The notes under the pieces: generated by a model
Database searches by the model: none
What the model saw: only the letters and a program-made list of their open reading frames with translations
Told to the model about the DNA's origin: nothing
Position numbers and translations under genes: made by a program
Shown: piece after piece, positions 11,798-22,709 of the stretch
Layout: every line of letters starts with the position of its first letter
Numbering within the stretch: the first letter of the stretch is position 1
Assembly: GCF_000739995.1 (NCBI RefSeq)
Contig: NZ_BBJX01000004.1
Span: forward strand, 372,001-436,000
Source of the DNA: Comamonas granuli NBRC 101663
GTDB taxonomy: Bacteria; Pseudomonadota; Gammaproteobacteria; Burkholderiales; Burkholderiaceae_C
DNA: 64,000 nt
Direction: 5' to 3'

Positions 11798-11861
11798 GTG
11801 TGGCGGCGCCAAGGCTGCGCATCATAACCGTGCACGGCACCGGATCGGGCCGCGCGCGCGG

Positions 11862-13643
11862 TTATTCGAGTTCCTCGAACACCAGGCTGGGGGAGGCCAT
11901 CACGCGCATGACGTCTTCGGTGCGGGTGACCAGCCCTGCGCCCAGGTAGCCAAACGGCGTGTCGGCCTCCAGCGCGGCCTCGGCCACGGGGGCCAGGGCC
12001 TGGTTCAGGGGCACGTAGTAGCTACCGGCGGGCACGTCGATGGCGGCGCGCTGCGGGCGCGCATCGCCGTTCTGGGGGCTGGCCTCGGCCAGCACGGCGC
12101 CGGCTTCGGCCACGCGCAGCACCTGCAGGCCGTGCAGGCGCAGGCGCTCCACGGCGGGCTGGGCTGCAGCCGCCAACCAGTAGCCGCAGGGGCGCGCAAG
12201 CTGGCGGACCGGGCGCCACTGCAGGGAGCTGTCCCACTCGACGCGCAGCACCATGTCCTCACCGGTCTGGGGGTTCAGCAGGGTCAGGTCGCGGGTTTCC
12301 GGGGTTGGGGCGGCTTGCACGACGATTTTGCCCTGGCAGGCCAGGGCGCGGGTTTCGCGCTCGACGAAGGAGCGCACCTGCTCGAGCGGTGCAGCGCGTT
12401 CGGCCGTGCTGCGCAGTGCACTGGCGATGGCGTTGACCTGGGTGTGCACGCGGCGCTGGATATGCGTGCGCCCCAGGCCCACGCCGCGGCTGGCCACGCT
12501 CAGGCCCACGGCGTTCTTGAGGCCCTGCAGGTTGCGCAGGCTGTCGGGGTGCACGCCGTCCATGGCCATGCGGCGTTCGCCCGGACGGCCCGCGGGGTGG
12601 TGCGCCCACTCCACGCTCAGGCCGAGCTTCTGCAGGTCCTGCTCCATGGGCTGGTGGAACCATTCGCGCGCAGCCTTGGTGATGAATTCATGCACATTGC
12701 CCGTGGTGGCGTAGAGCAGGTGCGCGTCGTGGCGCTCCAGGCCGCCAAACTCGGTCAGCACGGCGCCTGCGGCGGGGAATTCGCCGCTTTCGAGCACCAC
12801 CGCCGGGCGGTAGTCGCGCACCAGCCGGGCCAGCGCGCGCGCCTCGGGCGTGTGCAGCAAGAGGTGGTCGTGCGCCATGTCGGTGCCGTCGCGCGTGGCC
12901 GGGACGTCCACCTCGGCGCCATCGGGGTTGGCGCGCGGCACCACGATGACGTTGATGCGCTCGAGCAGCGGTGCCAGCAGGCCTTGCGCCAGCTCCTGGG
13001 CCACGACGAGGAGGGCCTCGCTGGCGGCGGGCGCGTTGCCGTGCTGCTGGCCGACCAGGAGCACCGTGAGGCGCTTGCTGTCGGCCAGGGCCTGCGGCTG
13101 GGTGCCTTGTGCCTGCGTCAGCACCAGTGCGTGAATGGGCGCGCCGCGCTGCGAGGGCCCGAGCGCCAGCAGTTCGGCCCGGGTTTGCCTGGGGGCCGGC
13201 TGTTGGGCCAGGCGCTCCAGCCACTGGCCGATTTCCGCATTGGTGGTGAAGGCACGCCGCTCGGTCTGCAGGCCCGGCGTGTGGTACAGGATGGCCGGAT
13301 CGGGAAAGCGCGCCGCCACTGCGGGACCAAAGGGCAACTCGGGCAGGGTGCCCGCTTGCGGGGCCAGGCGCCCTATGGGAGCGGTGCGCGCGGCCTCGGG
13401 CGCGCGCGCCAGCGGTGCGGGTACCACCGTGCCGGGCTGCGCCGCGCGGCCCGGCGGCGGGATGGTGCGCACGGGCGGTGGGCTGCCCGGCGCTCCGCGG
13501 TCCGGCCAAGGGGGCAGCGGTGTGCTGCCGCACGCGGTCAATAGCAGGCTGCCCAGCACGGCGGGCAGCGCGGCGCGCGCCAGGAATGCCCCGCGCGCGG
13601 GTGCACGGACATGGGCACGGGGTGTGAGAGCGGAGGAGGGCAT
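11862..13643 (-). CDS. M14-like lipoprotein with degenerate active site
   Basis: A 593-residue protein with a lipoprotein signal (LLLTAC, cysteine near residue 38), a proline/alanine-rich linker and a fold that follows M14 metallocarboxypeptidases (VGQQHGN, PRANPDGAE, RGVGLGRTHIQRRVHT). The catalytic positions look altered: the HxxE zinc motif reads HGNA, the Asn-Arg substrate pair reads Ala-His (DMAHDH), the third zinc histidine region reads ESGE instead of DxHE, and the usual ETRG glutamate region reads ASRG. If the alignment is right, this is an envelope-anchored pseudoenzyme. The ATG at 13643 is preferred to a GTG at 13670 for the signal peptide. Confidence 0.8.
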   Translation of the reverse strand: MPSSALTPRAHVRAPARGAFLARAALPAVLGSLLLTACGSTPLPPWPDRGAPGSPPPVRTIPPPGRAAQPGTVVPAPLARAPEAARTAPIGRLAPQAGTLPELPFGPAVAARFPDPAILYHTPGLQTERRAFTTNAEIGQWLERLAQQPAPRQTRAELLALGPSQRGAPIHALVLTQAQGTQPQALADSKRLTVLLVGQQHGNAPAASEALLVVAQELAQGLLAPLLERINVIVVPRANPDGAEVDVPATRDGTDMAHDHLLLHTPEARALARLVRDYRPAVVLESGEFPAAGAVLTEFGGLERHDAHLLYATTGNVHEFITKAAREWFHQPMEQDLQKLGLSVEWAHHPAGRPGERRMAMDGVHPDSLRNLQGLKNAVGLSVASRGVGLGRTHIQRRVHTQVNAIASALRSTAERAAPLEQVRSFVERETRALACQGKIVVQAAPTPETRDLTLLNPQTGEDMVLRVEWDSSLQWRPVRQLARPCGYWLAAAAQPAVERLRLHGLQVLRVAEAGAVLAEASPQNGDARPQRAAIDVPAGSYYVPLNQALAPVAEAALEADTPFGYLGAGLVTRTEDVMRVMASPSLVFEELE

Positions 13644-13834
13644 GGTGATGCGGTGGGTCGGTGGGGCCACGGGCTGCGCAGCGCACAGGCCAAAGTGGGC
13701 GGGATATTACCTTGGAGAGCGCTCTGCATGCAGGCGCGCGGCGGCGTGCATGCCCGTTGTTGCGCTGTAGCCGTACCCCTGCTGGTGCCCGGGTTTTATC
13801 TGGATGGCTAGGCGATTCACGGGTTCGTCGTTAT

Positions 13835-13854
13835 GATAGTAATAAGTTACTATC
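13835..13854. promoter_or_regulatory. Candidate TetR operator (20-base palindrome)
   Basis: GATAGTAA and TTACTATC form a perfect eight-base inverted repeat with a four-base spacer, ending 18 bases before the tetR start. TetR repressors normally bind such palindromes at their own promoters, so this is the probable control site for the exporter operon. Confidence 0.65.
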
Positions 13855-13872
13855 TTTTTGTGTGGAGTGAGC

Positions 13873-14481
13873 ATGAGCGAGGCAACACGCTATCTGTCGG
13901 CAGACGAACGGCGCGCGGTCACCGTGGAGGCGGTGGTCGCATTGGCCGCGCAGCAGAACCCGAGCGACATCACCACCAGCGCCATTGCGCAGCACATGGG
14001 GGTGACACAGGGCGCGCTGTTTCGCCACTTTCCGAGCAAGGAGGCCATCCTGGAGGCCGTGATGCACTGGGTGAGCGAGCGCCTTCTGGCGCGCGTGGAC
14101 CGCGCCGCCGAAGCCGCTGCCACGCCCCTGCAGGCGCTGGAAGCGGTGTTCATGGCGCACATCGGCTTCGTGGCGGAGCACCCCGGCGTGCCCCGCATGC
14201 TGTTTGGCGAACTGCAGCGCCCCGGCGAGACCCTGCCCAAGAAGATGGTGCAGACGCTACTGCAGCGCTACGGAACGCGCTTGCACGGCCTGCTGGAGGA
14301 AGGCAAGGCGCGCGGGGACCTGCGCGCCGACCTCGACGTGGATGCCGCCGCCGTGCTGTTCATCGGCAGCATCCAGGGCCTGGTCATGCAGTCTCTGCTG
14401 GCCGGCGGCGTGGAGCGCATGCGCAGCGACGCGCCCCGGGTGTTTGCCATCTATTGCCGCGGCATCAGGAGCCTGCCATGA
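13873..14481 (+). CDS. TetR family transcriptional regulator
   Basis: A 202-residue repressor with the N-terminal helix-turn-helix (ITTSAIAQHMGVTQGALFRHFPSKEAIL) and a helical ligand domain. The ATG at 13873 follows a GGAGTGAG ribosome binding site; the frame's upstream ATG at 13858 would overlap the operator region. It is the first gene of an exporter operon: its stop overlaps the next start by four bases (ATGA). By analogy it should repress the operon until a toxic substrate binds. Confidence 0.94.
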   Translation: MSEATRYLSADERRAVTVEAVVALAAQQNPSDITTSAIAQHMGVTQGALFRHFPSKEAILEAVMHWVSERLLARVDRAAEAAATPLQALEAVFMAHIGFVAEHPGVPRMLFGELQRPGETLPKKMVQTLLQRYGTRLHGLLEEGKARGDLRADLDVDAAAVLFIGSIQGLVMQSLLAGGVERMRSDAPRVFAIYCRGIRSLP

Positions 14482-15632
14482 AGTTTCCCCGCATGCAGCG
14501 CCGCACGCTGGCGCTGGTGGCCGTAATCGTTCCCTTGCTCGTTCTGTTCGTCTACGTGGCGCTGCGCTCGGGGCCGCTGGCGCCGGTGGCCGTGACCGTG
14601 GCACCGGTGCAGGCGCGTGCCGTGGCACCGGCGCTGCCCGGCATAGGCACGGTGCAGGCGCGCTACACCTACCGCATCGGACCGACCTTCGCGGGGCGCG
14701 TCAAGCGCCTGGACGTGCATGTGGGCGACGCCGTGCGGGCCGGGCAGGTGCTGGGCGAGATCGATCCGGTGGACCTGGACGAGCGCATGCTGGCACAGCA
14801 ATCAGCCATCCAGAGCGCCGAGGCCGCGCTGCGCCAGGCCCAGGCGCGCCAGGGCTTTGCCCAGGTGCAGACGAGCCGGTATGAGCAGCTCCTGGCCGTG
14901 CGCGGCACCAGCGAGGAAACCCTGGCCACCAAGCGCCAGGAGCTGGCCCTGGCCGAGGCAGCCCTGGGCGCCGCGCGCGAGGATGTGGCGCGCCTGCGCG
15001 CCGAGGCCCGGGCGCTGCAGGCCCAGCGCGGCAATTTTCGGCTGGTGGCACCGGTGGCCGGCCTGGTGGCGGCGCGCGATGCCGAACCGGGCTCCACCGT
15101 GGTGGCAGGGCAGGCCGTGGTCGAGGTCATAGACCCGGGCAGCCTGTGGGTCGATGCGCGCTTTGACCAGATCAGCGCCCAGGGGCTGGCCGCCGGGCTG
15201 CCGGCGCAGGTCGTGCTGCGGTCACGGCGCGGCGAACCCCTGGCCGGACGCGTGCTGCGCGTGGAGCCGCGGGCCGATGCCGTGACCGAGGAAACCCTGG
15301 CCAAGATCGTGTTCGACACGCCCCCGGCAGCACTGCCGCCGCTCGGCGAGCTGGCCGAAATCACGGTGCAGTTGCCGCAGTTGCCCAAGGCCCCGACGAT
15401 CTCCAATGCCGCCATCCGTACACAGGAAGGGGTGCGCGGCGTCTGGAAGCTGGACGATGGAGGGCTGGCCTTCGCCCCTGTCGTACTGGGCCGTTCCGAC
15501 CTCGATGGCCTGGTGCAGGTGGTCAGCGGCCTGGCCGAGGGGGACAGGGTGGTGGTCTACAGCGAGAAGGCGCTCACGGCCCAGAGCCGCATTCATGTGG
15601 TCGAGCACCTGGCCGGGAGGAAGGCGCCATGA
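14478..15632 (+). CDS. Periplasmic membrane fusion protein (HlyD family) of an ABC exporter
   Basis: A 384-residue adaptor with one N-terminal membrane helix, lipoyl-like halves around a coiled-coil hairpin (about residues 95-185, alanine/glutamine/glutamate rich) and a beta-barrel domain. It would connect the ABC permease to the outer membrane factor. The start at 14478 overlaps the tetR stop (ATGA), and its own stop overlaps the permease start the same way. The order resembles DevB-DevC-DevA and MacAB-TolC systems. Confidence 0.92.
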   Translation: MKFPRMQRRTLALVAVIVPLLVLFVYVALRSGPLAPVAVTVAPVQARAVAPALPGIGTVQARYTYRIGPTFAGRVKRLDVHVGDAVRAGQVLGEIDPVDLDERMLAQQSAIQSAEAALRQAQARQGFAQVQTSRYEQLLAVRGTSEETLATKRQELALAEAALGAAREDVARLRAEARALQAQRGNFRLVAPVAGLVAARDAEPGSTVVAGQAVVEVIDPGSLWVDARFDQISAQGLAAGLPAQVVLRSRRGEPLAGRVLRVEPRADAVTEETLAKIVFDTPPAALPPLGELAEITVQLPQLPKAPTISNAAIRTQEGVRGVWKLDDGGLAFAPVVLGRSDLDGLVQVVSGLAEGDRVVVYSEKALTAQSRIHVVEHLAGRKAP

Positions 15633-16831
15633 TCAGCCTGGCCGGGCGCGACATCCTGCATGCCTGGGGCAAGTTCATCTTCACGGGCATAGGCCTGGGG
15701 CTGCTCATCGGTGTGACGCTGACCATGGCCGGCGTCTACCGCGGCATGGTGGACGACGGCCGCGTGCTGCTGGACAACAGCGGCGCCGACCTGTGGGTGG
15801 TGCAAAAGGACACGCTGGGCCCGTACGCCGAGTCCTCCAGCATTCCCGACGACGTCTGGCGCAGCCTGCGCACCATGCCCGGGGTGGAGCAGGCGGCCAA
15901 TGTCACCTACCTGACCATGCAGGTCGGCCAGGGCGGGCGTGACGTGCGCGCCATGGTGGTGGGCATCGCGGCGGGCGAGCCGGGGCTGCCCGGCTGGCCG
16001 CCCTACCTGGTGGCGGGGCGCCAGATCACGCGCGGGCATTACGAGGCCGTGGCCGATGCGGCTTCCGGCTTTGCGCTGGGCGATGTGCTGAGCATCCGCC
16101 GCAACCACTACACGGTGGTGGGGCTCACGCGCCGCATGGTGTCTTCCAGCGGCGACCCCATGGTTTTCATCCCGCTCAAGGACGCGCAGGAGGCGCAGTT
16201 CCTCAAGGACAACGACGCCATCCTCATGCAGCGCCGGCGCACCGAGGCCAACCCGGCGTTCAACCGGCCGGGCGTGCCGGGCCTGCTCGACGCCGTGATC
16301 GCCGCACAGACGAGCAACCGCTCCGTCAACGCCGTGCTGGTGCGCCTGCGGCCCGGTGCCACGCCCCAGGAGGTGGCCGAGCCCATACGCCGCTGGAAGC
16401 GACTCACGGTCTACGACCGCAGCCAGATGGAGGGCATCCTGGTGGGCAAGCTCATCGCCACCTCGGCGCGCCAGATCGGCATGTTCCTGGCCATTCTGGC
16501 AGTGGTCAGCGCGGCCATCGTGGCCTTCATCATCTACACGCTGACCATGGACAAGATCCGCGAAATCGCCGTGCTCAAGCTCATTGGCACCCGCAACCGC
16601 ACCATCGCCGGGATGATCCTGCAACAGGCCCTGGTGCTGGGCCTGATCGGTTTCGTGGTGGGCAAGATCAGCGCCACGTTTGCCGCACCCATCTTCCCCA
16701 AGTACGTGCTGCTGGTGCCGCAGGACACCATCGCGGGCTTTCTGGCCGTGCAGGCCATTTGCGTGCTCGCCAGCATCGTCGCCATCCGCATGGCGCTGCG
16801 CGTCGATCCGGCCGAAGCCATAGGGGGCTGA
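15629..16831 (+). CDS. ABC transporter permease (DevC/MacB-FtsX type)
   Basis: A 400-residue permease with one N-terminal helix, a large periplasmic domain (about residues 40-265) and three C-terminal helices, the MacB/FtsX layout. Substrates of such systems are usually handled in the periplasm and passed to a TolC-like channel. The start overlaps the preceding stop by four bases; one base separates it from the ATPase gene. Confidence 0.92.
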   Translation: MISLAGRDILHAWGKFIFTGIGLGLLIGVTLTMAGVYRGMVDDGRVLLDNSGADLWVVQKDTLGPYAESSSIPDDVWRSLRTMPGVEQAANVTYLTMQVGQGGRDVRAMVVGIAAGEPGLPGWPPYLVAGRQITRGHYEAVADAASGFALGDVLSIRRNHYTVVGLTRRMVSSSGDPMVFIPLKDAQEAQFLKDNDAILMQRRRTEANPAFNRPGVPGLLDAVIAAQTSNRSVNAVLVRLRPGATPQEVAEPIRRWKRLTVYDRSQMEGILVGKLIATSARQIGMFLAILAVVSAAIVAFIIYTLTMDKIREIAVLKLIGTRNRTIAGMILQQALVLGLIGFVVGKISATFAAPIFPKYVLLVPQDTIAGFLAVQAICVLASIVAIRMALRVDPAEAIGG

Positions 16832-16832
16832 G

Positions 16833-17543
<711 letters not shown>

Positions 17544-17575
17544 GCAGGCTCTGGTGCCCGCACTCCAGGAGATCC

Positions 17576-19078
17576 ATGATGCAGCAGCTTGCCATTTCGT
17601 TCTTGCGTGGGCGCCATGCGCTGGTACTGGCCCTGGCGGCCGCGCTCAGCGGCTGTGCCGCCGGCCCGGACTACCAGCGGCCGGCAGCCCCGGCCGTGCC
17701 AGGCTATACAGCTACCGCGCTGCCGCAGCACACGGCCGCAGCCCCGGGCCTGTTGGGCGAGGCTCAGCACTGGCAGATGGGCGCCGCGGTACCGGCCCAG
17801 TGGTGGCGTGCGCTGGGCGCCCCCCGGCTCGACGCCTGGATCGCACAGGCGCTGGAGGCCAGTCCCACGCTCGCGTCGGCCCAGGCCGCATTGCGCCAGG
17901 CGCAGGAACTGCAGTCCGCGCAGGCCGCGTCCACGCGCTACCCGCAGGTCGATGTGGGGCTGGGCGCGCAGCGCCAGCGTCAGAACGGCAGCGCACTGGC
18001 TCCGGCGGGCGGTGCGGCACCGCTTGCCGATGTGTACAGTGCCAGCCTTGGGGTGCGTTACCGCTTCGACCTCGCCGGCGGCGACCAGCAGGCGCGCCAG
18101 GCATGGGCGGCGCGCGCGGACTACCGCCGCTACCAGCTCCACGCCGCACGCCTGGCGCTGGCCGCCAACCTCACCGGCGCAGCCATTGCACGCGCCCGCC
18201 TGGCGGACCAGCGGGCTGCCATGCAGGCCTTGCTGCAGGCGCAGGACGAGCAACTGGCCCTGGCACACCAGCGCCTGCGCCTGGGCAGTGCGGGGCAGGA
18301 CGAACTGCTCGCGCTGCAGGCACAGGCCGAGCGGACCCGTTCGGACCTGGCCCTGCTGCGCAAGCAGGTGCAGCACAGCGAGAACCTGCTGGCCGTGCTG
18401 GCCGGGCAGGCGCCCGGCGCGGCCGCGGTGCCGGATTTCTCGCTCGCCGAGTTCCGGCTGCCGGTGGAGCTGCCCGTGCGCGTACCCTCCGAGCTGGTGC
18501 GCCGCCGGCCCGACATCCTCGCCGCCGAGGCCTTGCTGCAGGCGGCGACCGCCGACTATGGCGTGGCCGCTGCCCGGCTGTACCCGCAGATCCAGCTCAG
18601 CGCGAGCCTGGGGTCGCAGGCTTTGACGACGGGGGCCTTGTTCAGCGGCGGTTCGGCCGTCTGGGGAGTGCTTGCGCAGTTGACGCAGCCCTTGTTCAAC
18701 CCGGCCCTGCCCGCCGAAAAACGGGCAGCTCTGGCGGCGCTGGACGCAGCGGCGGCCAACTACCAGGTGGTGGTGCTCGACGCGCTGCGCGACGTCGCCG
18801 ATGCATTGGGCGCCGTGGAGCACGATGCCCAGGCGCAGGTGGCGTTAGCGGCCGGCGACGCCGCCGCGCAGGCGGCGCTGCAGTCCGTGGAGCGGCAATA
18901 CGCCCTGGGGGCGGCAGGCTATGTGCAGTTGCTGCTGGCGCGCCAGCAGGCACAGCAAAACCGTCTGGCCCTCATAGCCGCACAGGCTCAGCGCCTGGCC
19001 GATTCCGCCGCGCTGTACCAGGCCATGGGCGGCGGCGACGCCGCCCCGGAAACAGTGGCATCCCGGACCGGCCCCTGA
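17576..19078 (+). CDS. Outer membrane efflux lipoprotein (NodT/OprM family)
   Basis: A 500-residue TolC-like outer membrane factor. The signal ends in the lipobox LSGCAAGPDYQRP, the classic NodT-family start. Two repeats of long helical, alanine/glutamine-rich sequence follow, with VPSELVRRRPDI in the middle, a hallmark of this family. The ATG at 17576 follows an AGGAGAT ribosome binding site. It completes the exporter: TetR, adaptor, permease, ATPase and channel in one operon. The gene is convergent with rhlE. Confidence 0.95.
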   Translation: MMQQLAISFLRGRHALVLALAAALSGCAAGPDYQRPAAPAVPGYTATALPQHTAAAPGLLGEAQHWQMGAAVPAQWWRALGAPRLDAWIAQALEASPTLASAQAALRQAQELQSAQAASTRYPQVDVGLGAQRQRQNGSALAPAGGAAPLADVYSASLGVRYRFDLAGGDQQARQAWAARADYRRYQLHAARLALAANLTGAAIARARLADQRAAMQALLQAQDEQLALAHQRLRLGSAGQDELLALQAQAERTRSDLALLRKQVQHSENLLAVLAGQAPGAAAVPDFSLAEFRLPVELPVRVPSELVRRRPDILAAEALLQAATADYGVAAARLYPQIQLSASLGSQALTTGALFSGGSAVWGVLAQLTQPLFNPALPAEKRAALAALDAAAANYQVVVLDALRDVADALGAVEHDAQAQVALAAGDAAAQAALQSVERQYALGAAGYVQLLLARQQAQQNRLALIAAQAQRLADSAALYQAMGGGDAAPETVASRTGP

Positions 19079-19096
19079 GGGCCGGTGCAAAGGGGA

Positions 19097-20758
19097 TCAG
19101 CGGCCGCGCGGGCCACCACGCATGCCACCGCCGCCCCTGCGGCCACGGTCGGCCATGCTGTCGATGCTGGTGCGCATGGGATCGGGCTCTGCTGCGCGGC
19201 CGGAGTTGCGGCGCACATGCAGGCCCAGGCCGCTGTGCGTGCCCAAGTGGGCGTCGGGGTGGGGGGGCTGGTCCTCGTAGCGCTGCGATCCGCCCTCGCC
19301 GCCACGGTTGCGGCCCGGGGCCGGGCGGTTGCGCGCGGCGTTGGCCGGGCCCTGGCCCTGGCGCTGTGCCGGGCCCTTGCCGTGGGAGGCCGGTTGCGTG
19401 CCGCCGCCATGGCCCGGCTTCTTGCGCTGGCCCTGCGGGGCGGCTGCGCCCTTGCCGGAGGCGCCCGAGCCGGTCTTGTTGGCGCGGATGCGCTCCATCA
19501 TCTCGCTGCGCGCGGCCTTGGCTGCCGCCTGCATCACCTCGCGGCTGGGCGGTTTGCCCGCACCACCCCACAGCGTCTGGCGGCCCATGGCGATGGGCTC
19601 GGCCTGCTCGCCTTCGTCAGGGCCAAAGCCCTCCAGGACCTGGACCGGGATTTCCTGCTTGGTGAAGCGCTCGATCTCCATCATGAAGCCTTCTTCGTCC
19701 ATGCAGACCAGGCTCACGGCCTGGCCCTCGCGCCCGGCGCGGCCCGTGCGGCCGATGCGGTGCACGTAGTCTTCGGGCACGTTGGGGATCTCGTAGTTGA
19801 CCACGTGCGGCAGGTCGTCGATGTCGATGCCGCGTGCTGCAATATCCGTAGCAACCAGCGCACGAATCTGGCCGGTCTTGAAGCCTTCGAGCGCCTGGGT
19901 GCGGGCGCTCTGGCTCTTGTTGCCGTGCAGCGCCATGGCCGTCACACCGTTCTTCTGCAGGAAGTCGGCCACGTTGTTGGCGCCGAATTTGGTGCGCGTG
20001 AACACCAGCACCTGGCTCCAGTTGTTCTGCTGGATGATGTGCAGCAGCACCTGCTTCTTCTTGGCCCGGCCCACCGGGTGGATGACCTGGCTGATGCGCT
20101 GCACCGTGGTGTTGCGCGGCGTGACCTGGATGCTCTGCGGGTTGCGCAGCAGCGAGTTGGCCAGCTCGCGGATCTCGTCGCTGAAGGTGGCCGAGAACAG
20201 CAGGCTTTGCTTCTCGCGCGGCAGCAGCGCGAGGATTTTCTTCACGTCATGGATGAAGCCCATGTCCAGCATGCGGTCGGCCTCGTCGAGCACCAGGACC
20301 TCGACGGTGGAGAGGTCCAGGTGGCCCTGCTGTTGCAGGTCCAGCAAGCGGCCGGGCGTGGCCACGAGGAAGTCCACGCCGCGCTGGATGCGGTCGATCT
20401 GCGGGTTCATGCCGACGCCGCCGAAGATCACCGTGGAGTCCAGATCGAGGTACTTGCCGTAGGTGCGGATGGATTCCTCGACCTGGGCCGCCAGCTCGCG
20501 CGTGGGCGTCAGGACCAGGGCGCGCAGGCCTTTGCCGCCGCGCTTGCTCCGCGGTGCGGGCTGCTGGGCGAGGCGGTGCAGCAGCGGCAACGTGAACGCT
20601 GCCGTCTTGCCGGTGCCGGTCTGTGCGCCGGCCAGCAGATCCTGGCCCTGCAGCACGGCGGGGATGGCTTGCGCCTGGATCGGGGTGGGGTTTTCGTAGC
20701 CTTGCTCGCGCACGGCCTGCAGAATGGCCGGGGCCAGGTTCAGTTCGTCAAATGTCAT
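19097..20758 (-). CDS. rhlE: DEAD-box ATP-dependent RNA helicase RhlE
   Basis: A 553-residue helicase. All core motifs are visible: [10 protein letters not shown] (Q), AQTGTGKT (I), PTRELA (Ia), TPGR (Ib), DEAD (II), SAT (III) and [10 protein letters not shown] (VI). From about residue 400 the tail is low-complexity and rich in glycine, arginine, glutamine and proline, ending [10 protein letters not shown], as in RhlE proteins that act on ribosomes and structured RNA. The ATG at 20758 gives the standard MTFDELNL start. Divergent from ettA. Confidence 0.95.
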   Translation of the reverse strand: MTFDELNLAPAILQAVREQGYENPTPIQAQAIPAVLQGQDLLAGAQTGTGKTAAFTLPLLHRLAQQPAPRSKRGGKGLRALVLTPTRELAAQVEESIRTYGKYLDLDSTVIFGGVGMNPQIDRIQRGVDFLVATPGRLLDLQQQGHLDLSTVEVLVLDEADRMLDMGFIHDVKKILALLPREKQSLLFSATFSDEIRELANSLLRNPQSIQVTPRNTTVQRISQVIHPVGRAKKKQVLLHIIQQNNWSQVLVFTRTKFGANNVADFLQKNGVTAMALHGNKSQSARTQALEGFKTGQIRALVATDIAARGIDIDDLPHVVNYEIPNVPEDYVHRIGRTGRAGREGQAVSLVCMDEEGFMMEIERFTKQEIPVQVLEGFGPDEGEQAEPIAMGRQTLWGGAGKPPSREVMQAAAKAARSEMMERIRANKTGSGASGKGAAAPQGQRKKPGHGGGTQPASHGKGPAQRQGQGPANAARNRPAPGRNRGGEGGSQRYEDQPPHPDAHLGTHSGLGLHVRRNSGRAAEPDPMRTSIDSMADRGRRGGGGMRGGPRGR

Positions 20759-21003
20759 GAATGGGTTTGCGCCTTCCGGGCGCCGGGGATCGGCCTGCCG
20801 AAGCAACCGCACAAGGGCTGCCGACCAGTATCAGGCTGAAGGGGTTTTCTCGGACAGGACGGCGCAAGCGGGTTGCTGCGTCCCCAGCACATGCTGCTGA
20901 AGCCGGACCCACTGGAAAGCCCGGCGCGGTCGCTATTGTCGCATGAGTCGATAATCGCGGTTTGCCCACGGCACAATTGCCGCTCTTTTGACAGAATCAC
21001 TCC

Positions 21004-22665
<1,662 letters not shown>

Positions 22666-22709
22666 AAGTAGGATAGGAGGCCGTGTAGCAACCTCCCGCG
22701 CGCAACAAA

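Noticed and set aside
13833-15632. A 599-codon frame fusing tetR-region sequence to the membrane fusion protein
   Set aside because: The first part is an alternative frame of tetR; the real start at 14478 has a signal anchor and an ATGA overlap.
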